This document shows positions 24,466 to 33,622 of a stretch of 34,908 nucleotides of DNA, piece by piece. Source of the DNA: Microbulbifer halophilus (GTDB taxonomy: Bacteria; Pseudomonadota; Gammaproteobacteria; Pseudomonadales; Cellvibrionaceae); NCBI RefSeq assembly GCF_026183675.1, contig NZ_JAPIVK010000039.1:1-34908 (forward strand), read 5' to 3'. The notes under the pieces are model-generated. The model ran no database searches. It was given only the letters and a program-made list of their open reading frames with translations, and had not been told where the DNA came from. The stretch's first letter is position 1. Every line of letters starts with the position of its first letter. A program made the position numbers and the translations under genes.

Positions 24466-25669
24466 GTGCCAACCTCCGTTTGATATGGGACTGCACCACA
24501 AAGTGGTCAAACAGCGGTGCGAACAGGTTGGCGAACAGAATCGCCAGCATCATGCCTTCCGGGAAGGCCGGGTTCACCACGCGAATCAGTACGCACATTA
24601 CGCCAATCAGGATGCCGTACCACCAGCGACCGGCGTCGGTCATGGCGGCGGATACCGGATCGGTGGTCATGAAGATCAGGCCGAAGGCGAAGCCGCCCAC
24701 TACCAGGTGCCAGTACCAGGGCACATTGAACATCGCATTGGTGTCGGAGCCGATCATGTTGAACATGAAGGCGGTGGCCATCATGCCCAGCAGGGTGCCG
24801 GCGACGATGCGCCAGCTGGCGATCTTCATGAACAGCAGGATGGCGCCGGCGATCAGGATCGCCAGGGTGGAGGTCTCGCCGATGGAACCGTGCATATTGC
24901 CGAGGAAGGCGTCGAACCAGCTCAGCTGGCCGCCGGCCACGCCCAGGGCACCGTTCTGCAGACCTTCACTGGCCATGGCGGACAGTGCGGTGGCGCCGGT
25001 GTAGCCGTCCACGGCGGTCCAGACGGCATCGCCGGACATGCTCGCCGGGTAGGCAAAGAACAGGAAGGCGCGACCGGTCAGGGCCGGGTTGAGGAAGTTC
25101 TTGCCGGTACCGCCGAAGACTTCCTTGCCGATCACCACACCGAAGCTGATACCCATGGCCACCATCCACAGCGGCAGGTCCGGCGGACAGGCCAGTGCGA
25201 ACAGGATGGAAGTGACGAAGAAGCCTTCGTTCACCTCGTGGCCGCGCACGGCCGCGAACAGTACTTCCCAGATACCGCCGACAATGAAGGTCACGGCGTA
25301 GATGGGCAGGAAGTACATGGCGCCGTACACCAGGTTGTCCCACAGGCTGGCGGGATCGTGCCCCGCCAGCGCGCCGATGATCGCCTGGCGCCAGCCTTCC
25401 AGCTGCGGATCGGCCATGCCGGCGATGATGGTGTTGGCCTGGAAACCGAGGTTCCACATACCGTAGAACATCGGGATCATGGCACAGGCCCAGACGGTGA
25501 TCATGATGCGCTTCAGGTCGATGCCGTCGCGCACATGGGCTGTGGTCTTGGTGGTATCCGCCGGCTGGAAGAAGCCCGTGTCGATGGCTTCGTACAGCGC
25601 GTAGAACTTCTCGTATTTACCGCCCTTGTGAAAATGCGGCTCGATGGAATCGAGGAATTTGCGCAACAT
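24458..25669 (-). CDS. nqrB: Na+-translocating NADH:quinone reductase subunit B
   Basis: Main membrane subunit of 403 residues with about ten helices; it carries covalent FMN, riboflavin and part of the sodium path. The FMN-attachment motif is TGAT at 224-227 ([13 protein letters not shown]), with Thr227 the expected acceptor. [26 protein letters not shown] and [28 protein letters not shown] are hallmark NqrB/RnfD segments. It starts two bases after the nqrA stop and overlaps nqrC by eight bases. Confidence 0.97.
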   Translation of the reverse strand: MLRKFLDSIEPHFHKGGKYEKFYALYEAIDTGFFQPADTTKTTAHVRDGIDLKRIMITVWACAMIPMFYGMWNLGFQANTIIAGMADPQLEGWRQAIIGALAGHDPASLWDNLVYGAMYFLPIYAVTFIVGGIWEVLFAAVRGHEVNEGFFVTSILFALACPPDLPLWMVAMGISFGVVIGKEVFGGTGKNFLNPALTGRAFLFFAYPASMSGDAVWTAVDGYTGATALSAMASEGLQNGALGVAGGQLSWFDAFLGNMHGSIGETSTLAILIAGAILLFMKIASWRIVAGTLLGMMATAFMFNMIGSDTNAMFNVPWYWHLVVGGFAFGLIFMTTDPVSAAMTDAGRWWYGILIGVMCVLIRVVNPAFPEGMMLAILFANLFAPLFDHFVVQSHIKRRLARG

Positions 25670-25671
25670 CC

Positions 25672-27012
25672 TTAACCCTCCTTCTCAATACGGGTCAGGT
25701 TGTCCCGCAAAATGGGGCCGTATTCATACTTGCCCGGGCACACGAAGGTACACAGGGCCAGGTCTTCTTCGTCCAGCTCCAGCACACCCAGTTGCTGGGC
25801 GGTCTGGGTGTCGCCGACGATCAGTGCGCGCAGCAGCTGGGTCGGCAGCACATCCAGCGGCATCACGCGCTCGTAGGTGCCGATCGGCATCAGCGCGCGC
25901 TCGGAGCCGTTGGTACTGGTGGTGAAGTCGAACAGCCGGTTCTTGAACAGGCGGGACAGGTAAATCGGAAAAGAGGAAAAACGCTTGTTGCCCGCGCGCA
26001 GGTAGTGCAGGAACGGGCGCTCGCGCCCCTCTTCCAGCACGCTCACCTGATTGTGATAGCGGCCCAGGTAGGCCAGCGGGCCGGCGGCAGTACTGCCGCC
26101 GAACACGGAACCGGAGATCACGCGGTTCTCAGCGTCTTCCAGTTCACCGGCAGTCAGCTCGTCCAGATTGGCACCCAGGCGGGTGCGCAGCAGGCGCGGC
26201 TTCTCTACCTGCGGGCCGCCCAGGGCGACGACGCGATCGGTAAACAGCCTGCCGGTGGCAAACAGCTTGCCGACGGCGATCACATCCTGGTAGCCGATGG
26301 TGAAGACACTGCGCCCTGGCTTGACCGGGCTCAGGTAGTGGATATGGGTACCGGACAGGCCCGCCGGGTGCGGGCCGGCAAAGGCCTCGCGGCGGATGTT
26401 GTCCGCCTCGGGCACCGGGATATCGGCATCCGGCGCGGTGCAGACATAGGTGGTGTCCGCCAGGCGGGACAGGATCTGCACACCCTGGGAGAAGGCCTCG
26501 CGCTGCTCGGCAATGATGATTGCCGGGTCCGCGGCGAGCGGGTTGGTGTCCATCGCGTTGATGAAGACGGCCGCAGGTTCGGCGTCCAGCGCGGGCACCT
26601 TGCTGAACGGGCGCGTGCGCAGCGCGGTCCAGAGCCCCGACTCGACCAGGTTCTGGCGAACCTGCTCCGCGGTGAGACCGCCGAGCTGGTCGGCACTGTA
26701 ACTGGCAAACTGCTCGGCCTCATCGCCATCGATCTCGATGACCACGGACTGCAGCGCGCGGCGGGCACCGCGGTTGACCGCCGCAACACGGCCGGCGGCC
26801 GGTGCGGTGTAACGCACGCCTTCGGTTTTCTTGTCAGTAAACAACAGCTGCCCGAGTTTGACGCTATCCCCCTCGGCCACCTCCATGGTCGGCTTCATCC
26901 CGTGGTATTCGGGGCCGAGCACGGCGACGGTCTTGAGTGCAGGGCCATCGTGGATGACCTGCTCGGGCGCGCCGGATATGGGTAAATCCAATCCCCGACG
27001 GATCTTTCTCAT
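25672..27012 (-). CDS. nqrA: Na+-translocating NADH:quinone reductase subunit A
   Basis: Cytoplasmic, membrane-associated subunit of 446 residues, linked with ubiquinone binding. It has the family N-terminus ([15 protein letters not shown]), the barrel-sandwich segment [18 protein letters not shown], and the C-terminal [25 protein letters not shown]. NqrA lacks the flavin/Fe-S sites of its RnfC relatives, and none are seen here. First gene of the nqr operon; the start ATG at 27012 has only a modest AGGCGT ribosome site. A predicted promoter about 140 bases upstream leaves a moderately long leader. Confidence 0.97.
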   Translation of the reverse strand: MRKIRRGLDLPISGAPEQVIHDGPALKTVAVLGPEYHGMKPTMEVAEGDSVKLGQLLFTDKKTEGVRYTAPAAGRVAAVNRGARRALQSVVIEIDGDEAEQFASYSADQLGGLTAEQVRQNLVESGLWTALRTRPFSKVPALDAEPAAVFINAMDTNPLAADPAIIIAEQREAFSQGVQILSRLADTTYVCTAPDADIPVPEADNIRREAFAGPHPAGLSGTHIHYLSPVKPGRSVFTIGYQDVIAVGKLFATGRLFTDRVVALGGPQVEKPRLLRTRLGANLDELTAGELEDAENRVISGSVFGGSTAAGPLAYLGRYHNQVSVLEEGRERPFLHYLRAGNKRFSSFPIYLSRLFKNRLFDFTTSTNGSERALMPIGTYERVMPLDVLPTQLLRALIVGDTQTAQQLGVLELDEEDLALCTFVCPGKYEYGPILRDNLTRIEKEG

Positions 27013-27153
27013 ACGCCTATGCCTAAGTTTCTAGTTTAAAAAGTATGCAAAACTGGGAATTTGTGCGCTGTGGGGGCTTATGCCGCTGTACCCGGAGGAA
27101 CGGGTCGGGGAGAGAACTTCTCGGCGCACGGCAGCCCCACTAAAATCGCGCGC

Positions 27154-27182
27154 ATTATATAGAGGGGGATGGGGCTTTACCA
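27154..27182 (-). promoter_or_regulatory. Predicted nqr operon promoter
   Basis: Minus strand: perfect TATAAT (rc of 27154-27159) followed by a GC-rich GCGCGCG discriminator; the -35 position (rc of 27177-27182) reads TGGTAA, a 3/6 match. Predicted leader about 135 bases, containing a small ACCCG/CGGGT hairpin near 27088-27107. The remainder of the 27013-27383 spacer holds two dispersed palindromes and no gene. Confidence 0.5.
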
Positions 27183-27266
27183 GAGCGGGGATGATCCGAT
27201 GGGCCCGTACGTAGGAAAATTTTGCTGAGAAAACAGCAGGTTGAGTGACAGATGTGCGATGAGAGG

Positions 27267-27335
27267 CTCGTCATACCGGCGCGGGCCGGTATCCAGTTCG
27301 GGGCGGCCGGATTCCGGCTTTCGCCGGAATGACGA
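27267..27335. repeat. Two dispersed extragenic palindromes between gap and nqrA
   Basis: TCATACCGG...CCGGTATCCAG (about 27269-27293) and GGATTCCGGCTTTCGCCGGAATGACG (27307-27332) face each other, variants of the CTGG-AN-CCGG...GACG family seen at 3171 and in the prpB-prpC spacer. Located between the gap stop and the nqr promoter. Confidence 0.75.
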
Positions 27336-27383
27336 CAGCGGCTGCCGGGGCGAACCCTGTGTCCGCCCCGGGACCCGGGCGGT

Positions 27384-28841
27384 TTAATCCCGCTTCGGGA
27401 ACAGCTCGTACCTGACTCCGGCCATATCCTCGATACAGCGCACCACCTGGCAGCTGTAGCCGAACTCATTGTCGTACCAGCAGTACAGCACCGCGTTCTC
27501 GCCGTCGACGATGGTGGCGTTGGAGTCGAATACGCAGGCGCGGCGGGAGCCGACGAAATCGCTGGAGACCACTTCCGGGGAATTGGTGTAGTCGATCTGC
27601 TGGCGCAGCGGCGAGTGCAGCGCCACTTCGCGCATATACTCGTTCACCTCCTCCTTGCTGGTCTCCCGGCCCAGGTTCAGGTTGAGAATCGCCATGGACA
27701 CATTCGGGGTGGGCACGCGGATGGCGTTGCCGGTCAGTTTGCCCTTCAACTCCGGCAGCGCCTTGGCCACCGCCTTCGCGGCGCCGGTCTCGGTCAGCAC
27801 CATATTCAGTGCGGCGGCGCGGCCGCGGCGCTCGCCCTTGTGGTAGTTGTCGATCAGGTTCTGGTCGTTGGTGTAGGCGTGCACCGTTTCCACGTGGCCG
27901 TGCTTCACGTCGAAACCGTCCATCATCGTCTTCAGCACCGGCACGATGGCATTGGTGGTGCAGGACGCGGCAGACAGGATCCTGTCGTCCCCGTCGATAT
28001 CGCCGTTGTTGATGCCGTAGACGATATTCTTGATGTCGCCCTTGCCCGGCGCGGTCAGGATCACCTTGGAGGCACCCTTGCTCTCCAGGTGCTTGCCCAG
28101 GCCCGCCTCGTCGCGCCATACGCCGGTACTGTCGACGACGATGGCATCGTGGATACCGTGCTCGGTGTAATCCACCTCCTCGGGGGAGTTGGCGTAGATC
28201 ACCTTGATCTCGTTGCCGTTGCAGATCAGGCTGCTGGTCTCCTCATCCACGCGGATGGTGCCCTTGAAGGCACCGTGTACCGAATCGCGGCGCAACAGCG
28301 AGGCGCGCTTGACCAGGTCGTTGGGGGCCTGCCCCTTGCGCAACACGATGGCGCGCAGGCGCAACACGTCGCCGCTGCCGGCCTTGTCGATCAGCAGGCG
28401 CGCCACCAGGCGGCCGATGCGGCCGAAACCGTAGATGACCACGTCGCGCGGCTCGGGCAGTGGCTTGCCGGCACCCTCGGCGTCGGCCAGCTCCAGCTTG
28501 ACGAACTCGTCCACGGACAGGCCGCGACCGTCGCGCATGAACTTGTTGGTCAGGGTGCCCAGATCGATGTGCACCGGGCCCAGATCCAGTTTGCAGATGG
28601 CCTCCAGCACCGGGAAGGATTCGAATTCGGACAGCTCGTTCTCCTCCACCTGCCGCACAAAGCGGTGCGCCTTCATGATGCTGAGCACGGAGCGGTTAAC
28701 CAGGTTCCGGCCGTACATATAGATACCGGCGTTGCGCTCGCGGTTGAGCTTGCCAATCATCGGGATCATGGCTTCGGCCAGGGCTTCGCGTTCCTTCCAG
28801 TCCTTGAAAAAATCGGCGGGCTTCGGTCGCTTCTGAGTCAC
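27384..28841 (-). CDS. gap: Glyceraldehyde-3-phosphate dehydrogenase, long form
   Basis: Phosphorylating GAPDH of about 485 residues, 150 longer than the standard enzyme because of an N-terminal extension (PADFFKDWKEREALAEAMIPMIGKLNRERN...). This long class is found in pseudomonads and related gammaproteobacteria. The Rossmann start YGFGRIGRLVARLL is near residue 150, and the catalytic cysteine is in SAASCTTNAIVPVLKTM around residue 293. ETVHAYTNDQNLIDN and WYDNEFGYSCQVVRCIEDM complete the domain. The start is a GTG at 28841 (GTG ACT CAG AAG) with GAGGT eight bases upstream; a longer open frame to 28967 has no support. It is divergent from mfd, with its own promoter and a HexR-like site, suggesting sugar-phosphate control. 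Glycolytic versus gluconeogenic direction and NAD/NADP preference cannot be settled from the sequence alone. Confidence 0.92.
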   Translation of the reverse strand: MTQKRPKPADFFKDWKEREALAEAMIPMIGKLNRERNAGIYMYGRNLVNRSVLSIMKAHRFVRQVEENELSEFESFPVLEAICKLDLGPVHIDLGTLTNKFMRDGRGLSVDEFVKLELADAEGAGKPLPEPRDVVIYGFGRIGRLVARLLIDKAGSGDVLRLRAIVLRKGQAPNDLVKRASLLRRDSVHGAFKGTIRVDEETSSLICNGNEIKVIYANSPEEVDYTEHGIHDAIVVDSTGVWRDEAGLGKHLESKGASKVILTAPGKGDIKNIVYGINNGDIDGDDRILSAASCTTNAIVPVLKTMMDGFDVKHGHVETVHAYTNDQNLIDNYHKGERRGRAAALNMVLTETGAAKAVAKALPELKGKLTGNAIRVPTPNVSMAILNLNLGRETSKEEVNEYMREVALHSPLRQQIDYTNSPEVVSSDFVGSRRACVFDSNATIVDGENAVLYCWYDNEFGYSCQVVRCIEDMAGVRYELFPKRD

Positions 28842-28919
28842 TGTCAGACACCTCTGCAATGTGTTGAATAGGCGGGATTTCGGCGGCCCGGCGCCGGGGC
28901 CCCGGCCGCGTGGCTGCGG

Positions 28920-28948
28920 AATATAGGCACTGGATTCCGGGGCTGCAA
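28920..28948 (-). promoter_or_regulatory. gap: Predicted gap promoter
   Basis: Minus strand: TTGCAG (rc of 28943-28948), exactly 17 bases, TATATT (rc of 28920-28925). Leader about 70-75 bases to the GTG start. Confidence 0.6.
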
Positions 28949-28972
28949 CCGGACAAAAAAACGGCAAAAATC

Positions 28973-28987
28973 TGTAGTAAAACTACC
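28973..28987. promoter_or_regulatory. HexR-like operator between gap and mfd
   Basis: TGTAGTAAAACTACC is a near-perfect palindrome (one end base off TGTAGTAAAACTACA) and closely fits the TGTAnT-AAA-nTACA type sites reported for HexR, the KDPG-responsive regulator of central carbon genes in gammaproteobacteria, including gap. It lies 24 bases upstream of the gap -35. Confidence 0.6.
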
Positions 28988-29085
28988 AGTTCACCGCCGG
29001 TAAAAACCGGCCGCCTACCCCGCTCCCAAACACCGCGCCGGGCACGAGCTTCCGCCCCGCCACTGCACCGACCGGAGTTCACCGT

Positions 29086-29091
29086 TACAAT
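29086..29091 (+). promoter_or_regulatory. Possible -10 box for mfd
   Basis: TACAAT about 50 bases before the mfd ATG. The -35 position holds a poor CTGCAC. Motif-only suggestion. Confidence 0.3.
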
Positions 29092-29141
29092 AGCGTCCCC
29101 CGAGCCCAGCTCCGACCAAAAGCGCGGATATATAAGGAAAG

Positions 29142-32100
29142 ATGACCGAATTACACCCCCTGTCCCCTCCGGACTTCCGCAATTCCAGTGACCGGCAATT
29201 CTGGGGGCAGCTGCACGGCGCTGCCGCCTCTCTGGCAATCCTGAATGCGGCTCGCCGGACCCCGGCACCGACCCTGCTGGTCGCGCGCGACAGCCTGGAA
29301 GCGCAGCGATTGGAGCTGCAGCTGAAATTTTTTAACAAGCCGCGGCGAGATGGCGGCGGCGGCGAAGCGCTGGAAATCTTCCATTTCCCGGACTGGGAAA
29401 TCCTGCCCTACGACACCTTCTCGCCACACCAGGACATCATCTCCGACCGCCTGGCGACCCTCTACCACCTGCCGCGGATGGGTGCCGGCATCGTCATAGT
29501 GCCGGTCAGCACCCTGATGCACCGGCTGCCGCCGCGGGACTATGTGGCCGGCAATGCACTGGTGCTGCGCGAGGGGGAACGGTTCGATATGGACACCCAG
29601 CGCCGACTGCTGGAACAGGCCGGCTACCATTGCGTGGACACCGTCTACGAGCACGGCGAATTCGCCGTGCGCGGCGCGCTGATGGACATCTTCCCGATGG
29701 GCAGCCGGCTGCCCTACCGCATCGACCTGTTCGACGATGAGATCGAATCCCTGCGCACCTTCGACCCGGAGACCCAGCGCACCGTCGATAAAGTGGAGAG
29801 CATCGACCTGCTGCCGGCGCGGGAATTCCCGCTGCACAAGGCGGCGCTGAACGAGTTCCTGGCCAACTGGCACGAGCAATTCGACTGCGACCCGAGCCGG
29901 GTCCCCATCTACCAGGACATCAGCGCGGGGATCGCGCCGGCCGGCATCGAGTACTACCTGCCGCTGTTTTTCGGCGGCCAGTGCGCGAGCCTGTTCGACT
30001 ACCTGCCCGAGGGCAGCGTCGCCATGCTGCAGGGGGATATCCAGGAGCCGCTGGAGAACTTCTGGCGCGAGGCGGGCAACCGCTACGAGAGCCGCCGCGG
30101 CGACCTGACCCGTCCGATACTGCCACCGCGGCAGATACTGCTGGATATCGCCGAGTGCAATTCGGCCCTGAAGCAGATGCCGCGCGCCATTTTCTCCGAG
30201 GAGACGCTGCCGGAGGCCCAGGGCAATCACAACTTCGCCACCGAAGTGCCGCCCAGGCTGCCGGTGGACGGCAAATCCGAACAGCCGCTGGCGGCGCTGG
30301 AGAGCTACCTGATGGAGTACGCCGGGCGCGTGCTCTTCTGCGCGGAGAGCGGCGGCCGGCGCGAGGCGCTGCTGGAGCTACTGACCGGCATTCGCCTGCA
30401 GCCGCCCCATTTCGACAGCTGGGCCGACTTCCTGGCCAGCGACGAGCCCTTCGGCATCACCGTGTCGCCGCTGGACCAGGGCCTGAAGCTGGAGGACCCG
30501 GCCCTCAACCTGATCGCCGAGCCGCAACTGTTCGGCGAGCGCGTGCTGCAGCAGCGCCGGCGCAAGAAGGCCAGGGACGACGCCGACAACGCGGTCAGGA
30601 ACCTGGCCGAGCTGCGCATCGGCACGCCGGTGGTCCATATCGATCACGGCGTCGGCCGCTACCGCGGCCTGCAGCACCTCGAGATCGACGGCCAGCCGGC
30701 GGAATTCCTGACGCTGGAATACGCCGACGAGGCCAAGCTGTACGTGCCGGTGGCCAGCCTGCACCTGATCAGCCGCTACTCCGGCGCCGACGAGGCGCTG
30801 GCACCGCAACACAAACTGGGCAGCGAGCAGTGGCAGAAGGCCAAGCGCAAAGCGGCGGAGAAGGTCCGCGACGCCGCCGCAGAGCTGCTGGATATCTACG
30901 CCCGCCGCGAGGCGCGGCGCGGACATGCCTTCGACGACCCCGGGCTCGCCTACCGCGAGTTCGCCGCCGGCTTCCCGTTCGAGGAGACACCGGACCAGCA
31001 GCAGACAATCGAGGCGGTGGTGGCCGATATGCTGTCGGAAAAACCGATGGATCGCCTGGTCTGCGGCGACGTGGGTTTCGGCAAGACCGAGGTCGCCATG
31101 CGCGCGGCCTTCGTCGCCGCCCACGCCGGCAGGCAGGTGGCGATGCTGGTGCCCACCACCCTGCTCGCCCAGCAGCACTTCCAGTCTTTCCGGGATCGCT
31201 TCGCCGACTGGCCGCTGAACGTGGAGGTGGTGTCGCGTTTCCGCTCCAGCAAGGAGATCGAGGGCGTCAAGGAGCGGGTCGCCAGCGGCCAGGTGGACAT
31301 CCTGGTCGGCACCCACAAGCTGCTGCAGAGCGAGCTGGACTTCAAGAACCTGGGCCTGCTGATCATCGACGAGGAACACCGCTTCGGCGTGCGCCAGAAG
31401 GAGCGCCTCAAGAGCCTGCGCGCCGAGGTGGATATCCTCGCCCTGACCGCGACGCCGATTCCACGCACCCTGAATATGGCCATGGCCGGCATCCGCGACC
31501 TGTCCGTGATCGCCACCCCGCCGGCGCGGCGCCTGTCGGTGAAGACCTTCGTGCGCGAGCGCGACGACGCGTTGATAAAGGAGGCGGTAATGCGGGAAAT
31601 ACTCCGCGGCGGCCAGGTGTATTTCCTGCACAACGAGGTCAAGAGCATCGATCGCATCGCGCGCGAGCTGCAGGAACTGGTGCCCGAGGCCCGCATCGGT
31701 ATCGGCCACGGCCAGATGCGCGAACGCGAGCTGGAACAGGTGATGAGCGACTTCTATCACAAGCGCTTCAACGTGCTGATCTGCACCACCATCATCGAGA
31801 CGGGTATCGACGTGCCCAACGCCAACACCATCGTCATCGAACGCGCCGACAAATTCGGCCTGGCCCAGCTGCACCAGTTGCGCGGGCGCGTGGGCCGCTC
31901 CCACCACCAGGCCTACGCCTACCTGCTGACCCCCAACAAGCGCACCATGACCGGCGATGCAGTCAAGCGCCTGGAGGCCATCAGCGAGGCCCAGGACCTG
32001 GGGGCCGGCTTTACCCTGGCCACCCACGACCTGGAGATCCGCGGCGCCGGCGAACTGCTGGGGGAGGAACAGAGCGGCCAGATCCAGAGCGTCGGCTTCA

Positions 32101-32621
32101 GCCTCTATATGGAGATGCTCGACCGGGCGGTGAAGGCGATACGGGAAGGCAAGACGCCCAATATCGACCAACCGCTGGAATCCCCGGCGGTGGACGTGAA
32201 CCTGCGGGTGCCTGCACTGATCCCCGAGGACTACCTGCCGGACGTGCACGGCCGCCTGATGATGTACAAACGCATCGCCAACGCCGCCAACCCACAGGAA
32301 CTGAAGGAACTGCAGGTGGAAATGATCGACCGCTTCGGCCTGCTGCCGGATCCGGTAAAGCACCTGTTCCGCACCACCGAGATCAAACTCCGGGCCGAGG
32401 GCATGGGCATCCGCAAACTGGAAGCCTCCGCCGCGCGCGGACGTATCGAATTTTCCGACGATACCCAGGTGGATCCACTCACCCTGGTCAAGCTGGTGCA
32501 GACGGAACCCGGCCGCTACCAACTGGCCGGCGCCAACCAGCTCAGTTTCGCCCTCGACGAGGAGGGCCCGGAACAACGCCTGCAGCAGGTGTCGGGAGTG
32601 TTGGAGCGGCTGGCGCAGTGA
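29142..32621 (+). CDS. mfd: Transcription-repair coupling factor Mfd
   Basis: DNA translocase of 1159 residues, normal Mfd length, that removes stalled RNA polymerase and recruits UvrA. Domains in order: a UvrB-homology region (about 1-340, with FPDWEILPYDTFSPHQDIISDRL), the CarD-like RNA-polymerase-interaction domain (from about 497, VVHIDHGVGRYRGLQHLEIDG), the RecG-type motor with Walker A GDVGFGKT near 643-650 and the DEEH box near 744 (LIIDEEHRFGVRQK), motif V/VI with QLRGRVGRS, the TRG region, and the C-terminal autoinhibitory TRCF domain. The start ATG at 29142 has AAGGAAAG directly upstream. Divergent from gap and followed by a CsiV-like gene 150 bases on. High GC creates long meaningless open frames on the opposite strand and in another frame. 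Confidence 0.97.
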   Translation: MTELHPLSPPDFRNSSDRQFWGQLHGAAASLAILNAARRTPAPTLLVARDSLEAQRLELQLKFFNKPRRDGGGGEALEIFHFPDWEILPYDTFSPHQDIISDRLATLYHLPRMGAGIVIVPVSTLMHRLPPRDYVAGNALVLREGERFDMDTQRRLLEQAGYHCVDTVYEHGEFAVRGALMDIFPMGSRLPYRIDLFDDEIESLRTFDPETQRTVDKVESIDLLPAREFPLHKAALNEFLANWHEQFDCDPSRVPIYQDISAGIAPAGIEYYLPLFFGGQCASLFDYLPEGSVAMLQGDIQEPLENFWREAGNRYESRRGDLTRPILPPRQILLDIAECNSALKQMPRAIFSEETLPEAQGNHNFATEVPPRLPVDGKSEQPLAALESYLMEYAGRVLFCAESGGRREALLELLTGIRLQPPHFDSWADFLASDEPFGITVSPLDQGLKLEDPALNLIAEPQLFGERVLQQRRRKKARDDADNAVRNLAELRIGTPVVHIDHGVGRYRGLQHLEIDGQPAEFLTLEYADEAKLYVPVASLHLISRYSGADEALAPQHKLGSEQWQKAKRKAAEKVRDAAAELLDIYARREARRGHAFDDPGLAYREFAAGFPFEETPDQQQTIEAVVADMLSEKPMDRLVCGDVGFGKTEVAMRAAFVAAHAGRQVAMLVPTTLLAQQHFQSFRDRFADWPLNVEVVSRFRSSKEIEGVKERVASGQVDILVGTHKLLQSELDFKNLGLLIIDEEHRFGVRQKERLKSLRAEVDILALTATPIPRTLNMAMAGIRDLSVIATPPARRLSVKTFVRERDDALIKEAVMREILRGGQVYFLHNEVKSIDRIARELQELVPEARIGIGHGQMRERELEQVMSDFYHKRFNVLICTTIIETGIDVPNANTIVIERADKFGLAQLHQLRGRVGRSHHQAYAYLLTPNKRTMTGDAVKRLEAISEAQDLGAGFTLATHDLEIRGAGELLGEEQSGQIQSVGFSLYMEMLDRAVKAIREGKTPNIDQPLESPAVDVNLRVPALIPEDYLPDVHGRLMMYKRIANAANPQELKELQVEMIDRFGLLPDPVKHLFRTTEIKLRAEGMGIRKLEASAARGRIEFSDDTQVDPLTLVKLVQTEPGRYQLAGANQLSFALDEEGPEQRLQQVSGVLERLAQ

Positions 32622-32771
32622 TACCATAGTCTCGGGACGCGGGAGAAAACTGTCGGAAACAGTTTCGGCCGCCGCAAGGCACCCGCGCGAGCCCGCCCTT
32701 GCGGGAGAGAGGTTCGGCAGAGGGCGCGGTACTCCCGAAAAAAACAGCATAACGATTACAGCGGTAACAGC

Positions 32772-33527
32772 ATGACAAGAATTTCCCAGCTCTGCGCCAT
32801 CCTGCTACTGGCCCTCGCCACCGCGGGGGCCCAGGCGGCCAACTACGCCGGCACCACTTTCGAGATCGAAATGATCGTTTTCAGCCACAGCGGGGGCATG
32901 GAACAATCCCGCGAAAGCTGGCCGGCCACACCCCGGCTGCAGTACCCGGAGAAGTGGGTCGACTTTGATTCCACGAAAGGGGACAGCCTCTTCCTGTCCC
33001 CGGTGGCCCCGCGGCTGAACAACAAAGTGGCCGCCCTCGACCGGAGCGGCAACTACCGGGTCCTTTTTCACAAAACCTGGCGACAGGTCCTGCAGCAGAA
33101 GCACAACTCGCCGGCCATTCTGATCAGCGGTGGCGATACTGTCGGCGACCACCACCGGCTCGAGGGCAGTGTCACCCTGAGTGTGTCCCGTTACCTGCAC
33201 CTGAGCACCGACCTGTGGCTCAATGACTTCGGCAATGACACAACCCGAAACACCGTGAACGGCCCCGAAACCGGCGGTGTCATGCTGCCCCGCAGGCCCA
33301 GCGCGAAAGTCGCGGCCGCCGACGAACCCGCGGCCCCGGGGAGTGCCGACAGCGGCTTCCGCGCCTCCTCCCTCAATTCGGCCGCCGTTCCTGCGCCGGC
33401 CTACGCACAGCACGTTGCCCTGCTCCGCGAGGAGCGCCGCATGCGCAGCGGCGAACTGCACTATATCGACAACCCCGCCTTCGGTGTCCTGATCGAAGTG
33501 CGCACCGTCGAAAAGAGTGAAGAGTGA
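32772..33527 (+). CDS. CsiV-like secreted protein
   Basis: A 251-residue exported protein with a signal peptide (cleavage expected after AGAQA near residue 22). The mature N-terminus YAGTTFEIEMIVFSHSG and RYLHLSTDLWLN match the CsiV family, named from the Vibrio cholerae periplasmic protein that binds peptidoglycan and is needed with LpoA/PBP1A. ELHYIDNPAFGVLIEVRTVE is the conserved C-terminal piece. The middle (about residues 175-215) is alanine/proline-rich and low-complexity. Placement just after mfd is the common position for this family in gammaproteobacteria. The ribosome site is weak. Family call good; the exact cell-wall role here is inferred. Confidence 0.82.
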   Translation: MTRISQLCAILLLALATAGAQAANYAGTTFEIEMIVFSHSGGMEQSRESWPATPRLQYPEKWVDFDSTKGDSLFLSPVAPRLNNKVAALDRSGNYRVLFHKTWRQVLQQKHNSPAILISGGDTVGDHHRLEGSVTLSVSRYLHLSTDLWLNDFGNDTTRNTVNGPETGGVMLPRRPSAKVAAADEPAAPGSADSGFRASSLNSAAVPAPAYAQHVALLREERRMRSGELHYIDNPAFGVLIEVRTVEKSEE

Positions 33528-33622
33528 TCAGTGGCGAGTGGTGAGCGACAGCGGATTGCGCGTCGCTAACCATCAACCACTCCCCGCCAAACACCATCCA
33601 CCAACCATCGATTACTAAAACA

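Noticed and set aside
27384..28967. GAPDH starting at 28967
   Set aside because: The extra segment covers the predicted promoter; GTG 28841 has a good ribosome site and gives the known long-form length.
29981..32629. 882-residue plus-strand frame overlapping mfd
   Set aside because: Arginine/glycine/proline-rich out-of-frame translation of mfd with no domain; an artefact of third-position GC.
30378..32750. 790-residue open frame on the strand opposite mfd
   Set aside because: It is a shadow of mfd in high-GC DNA: no recognisable domain, biased alanine/glycine/glutamine/valine composition, and mfd itself is complete and conserved.
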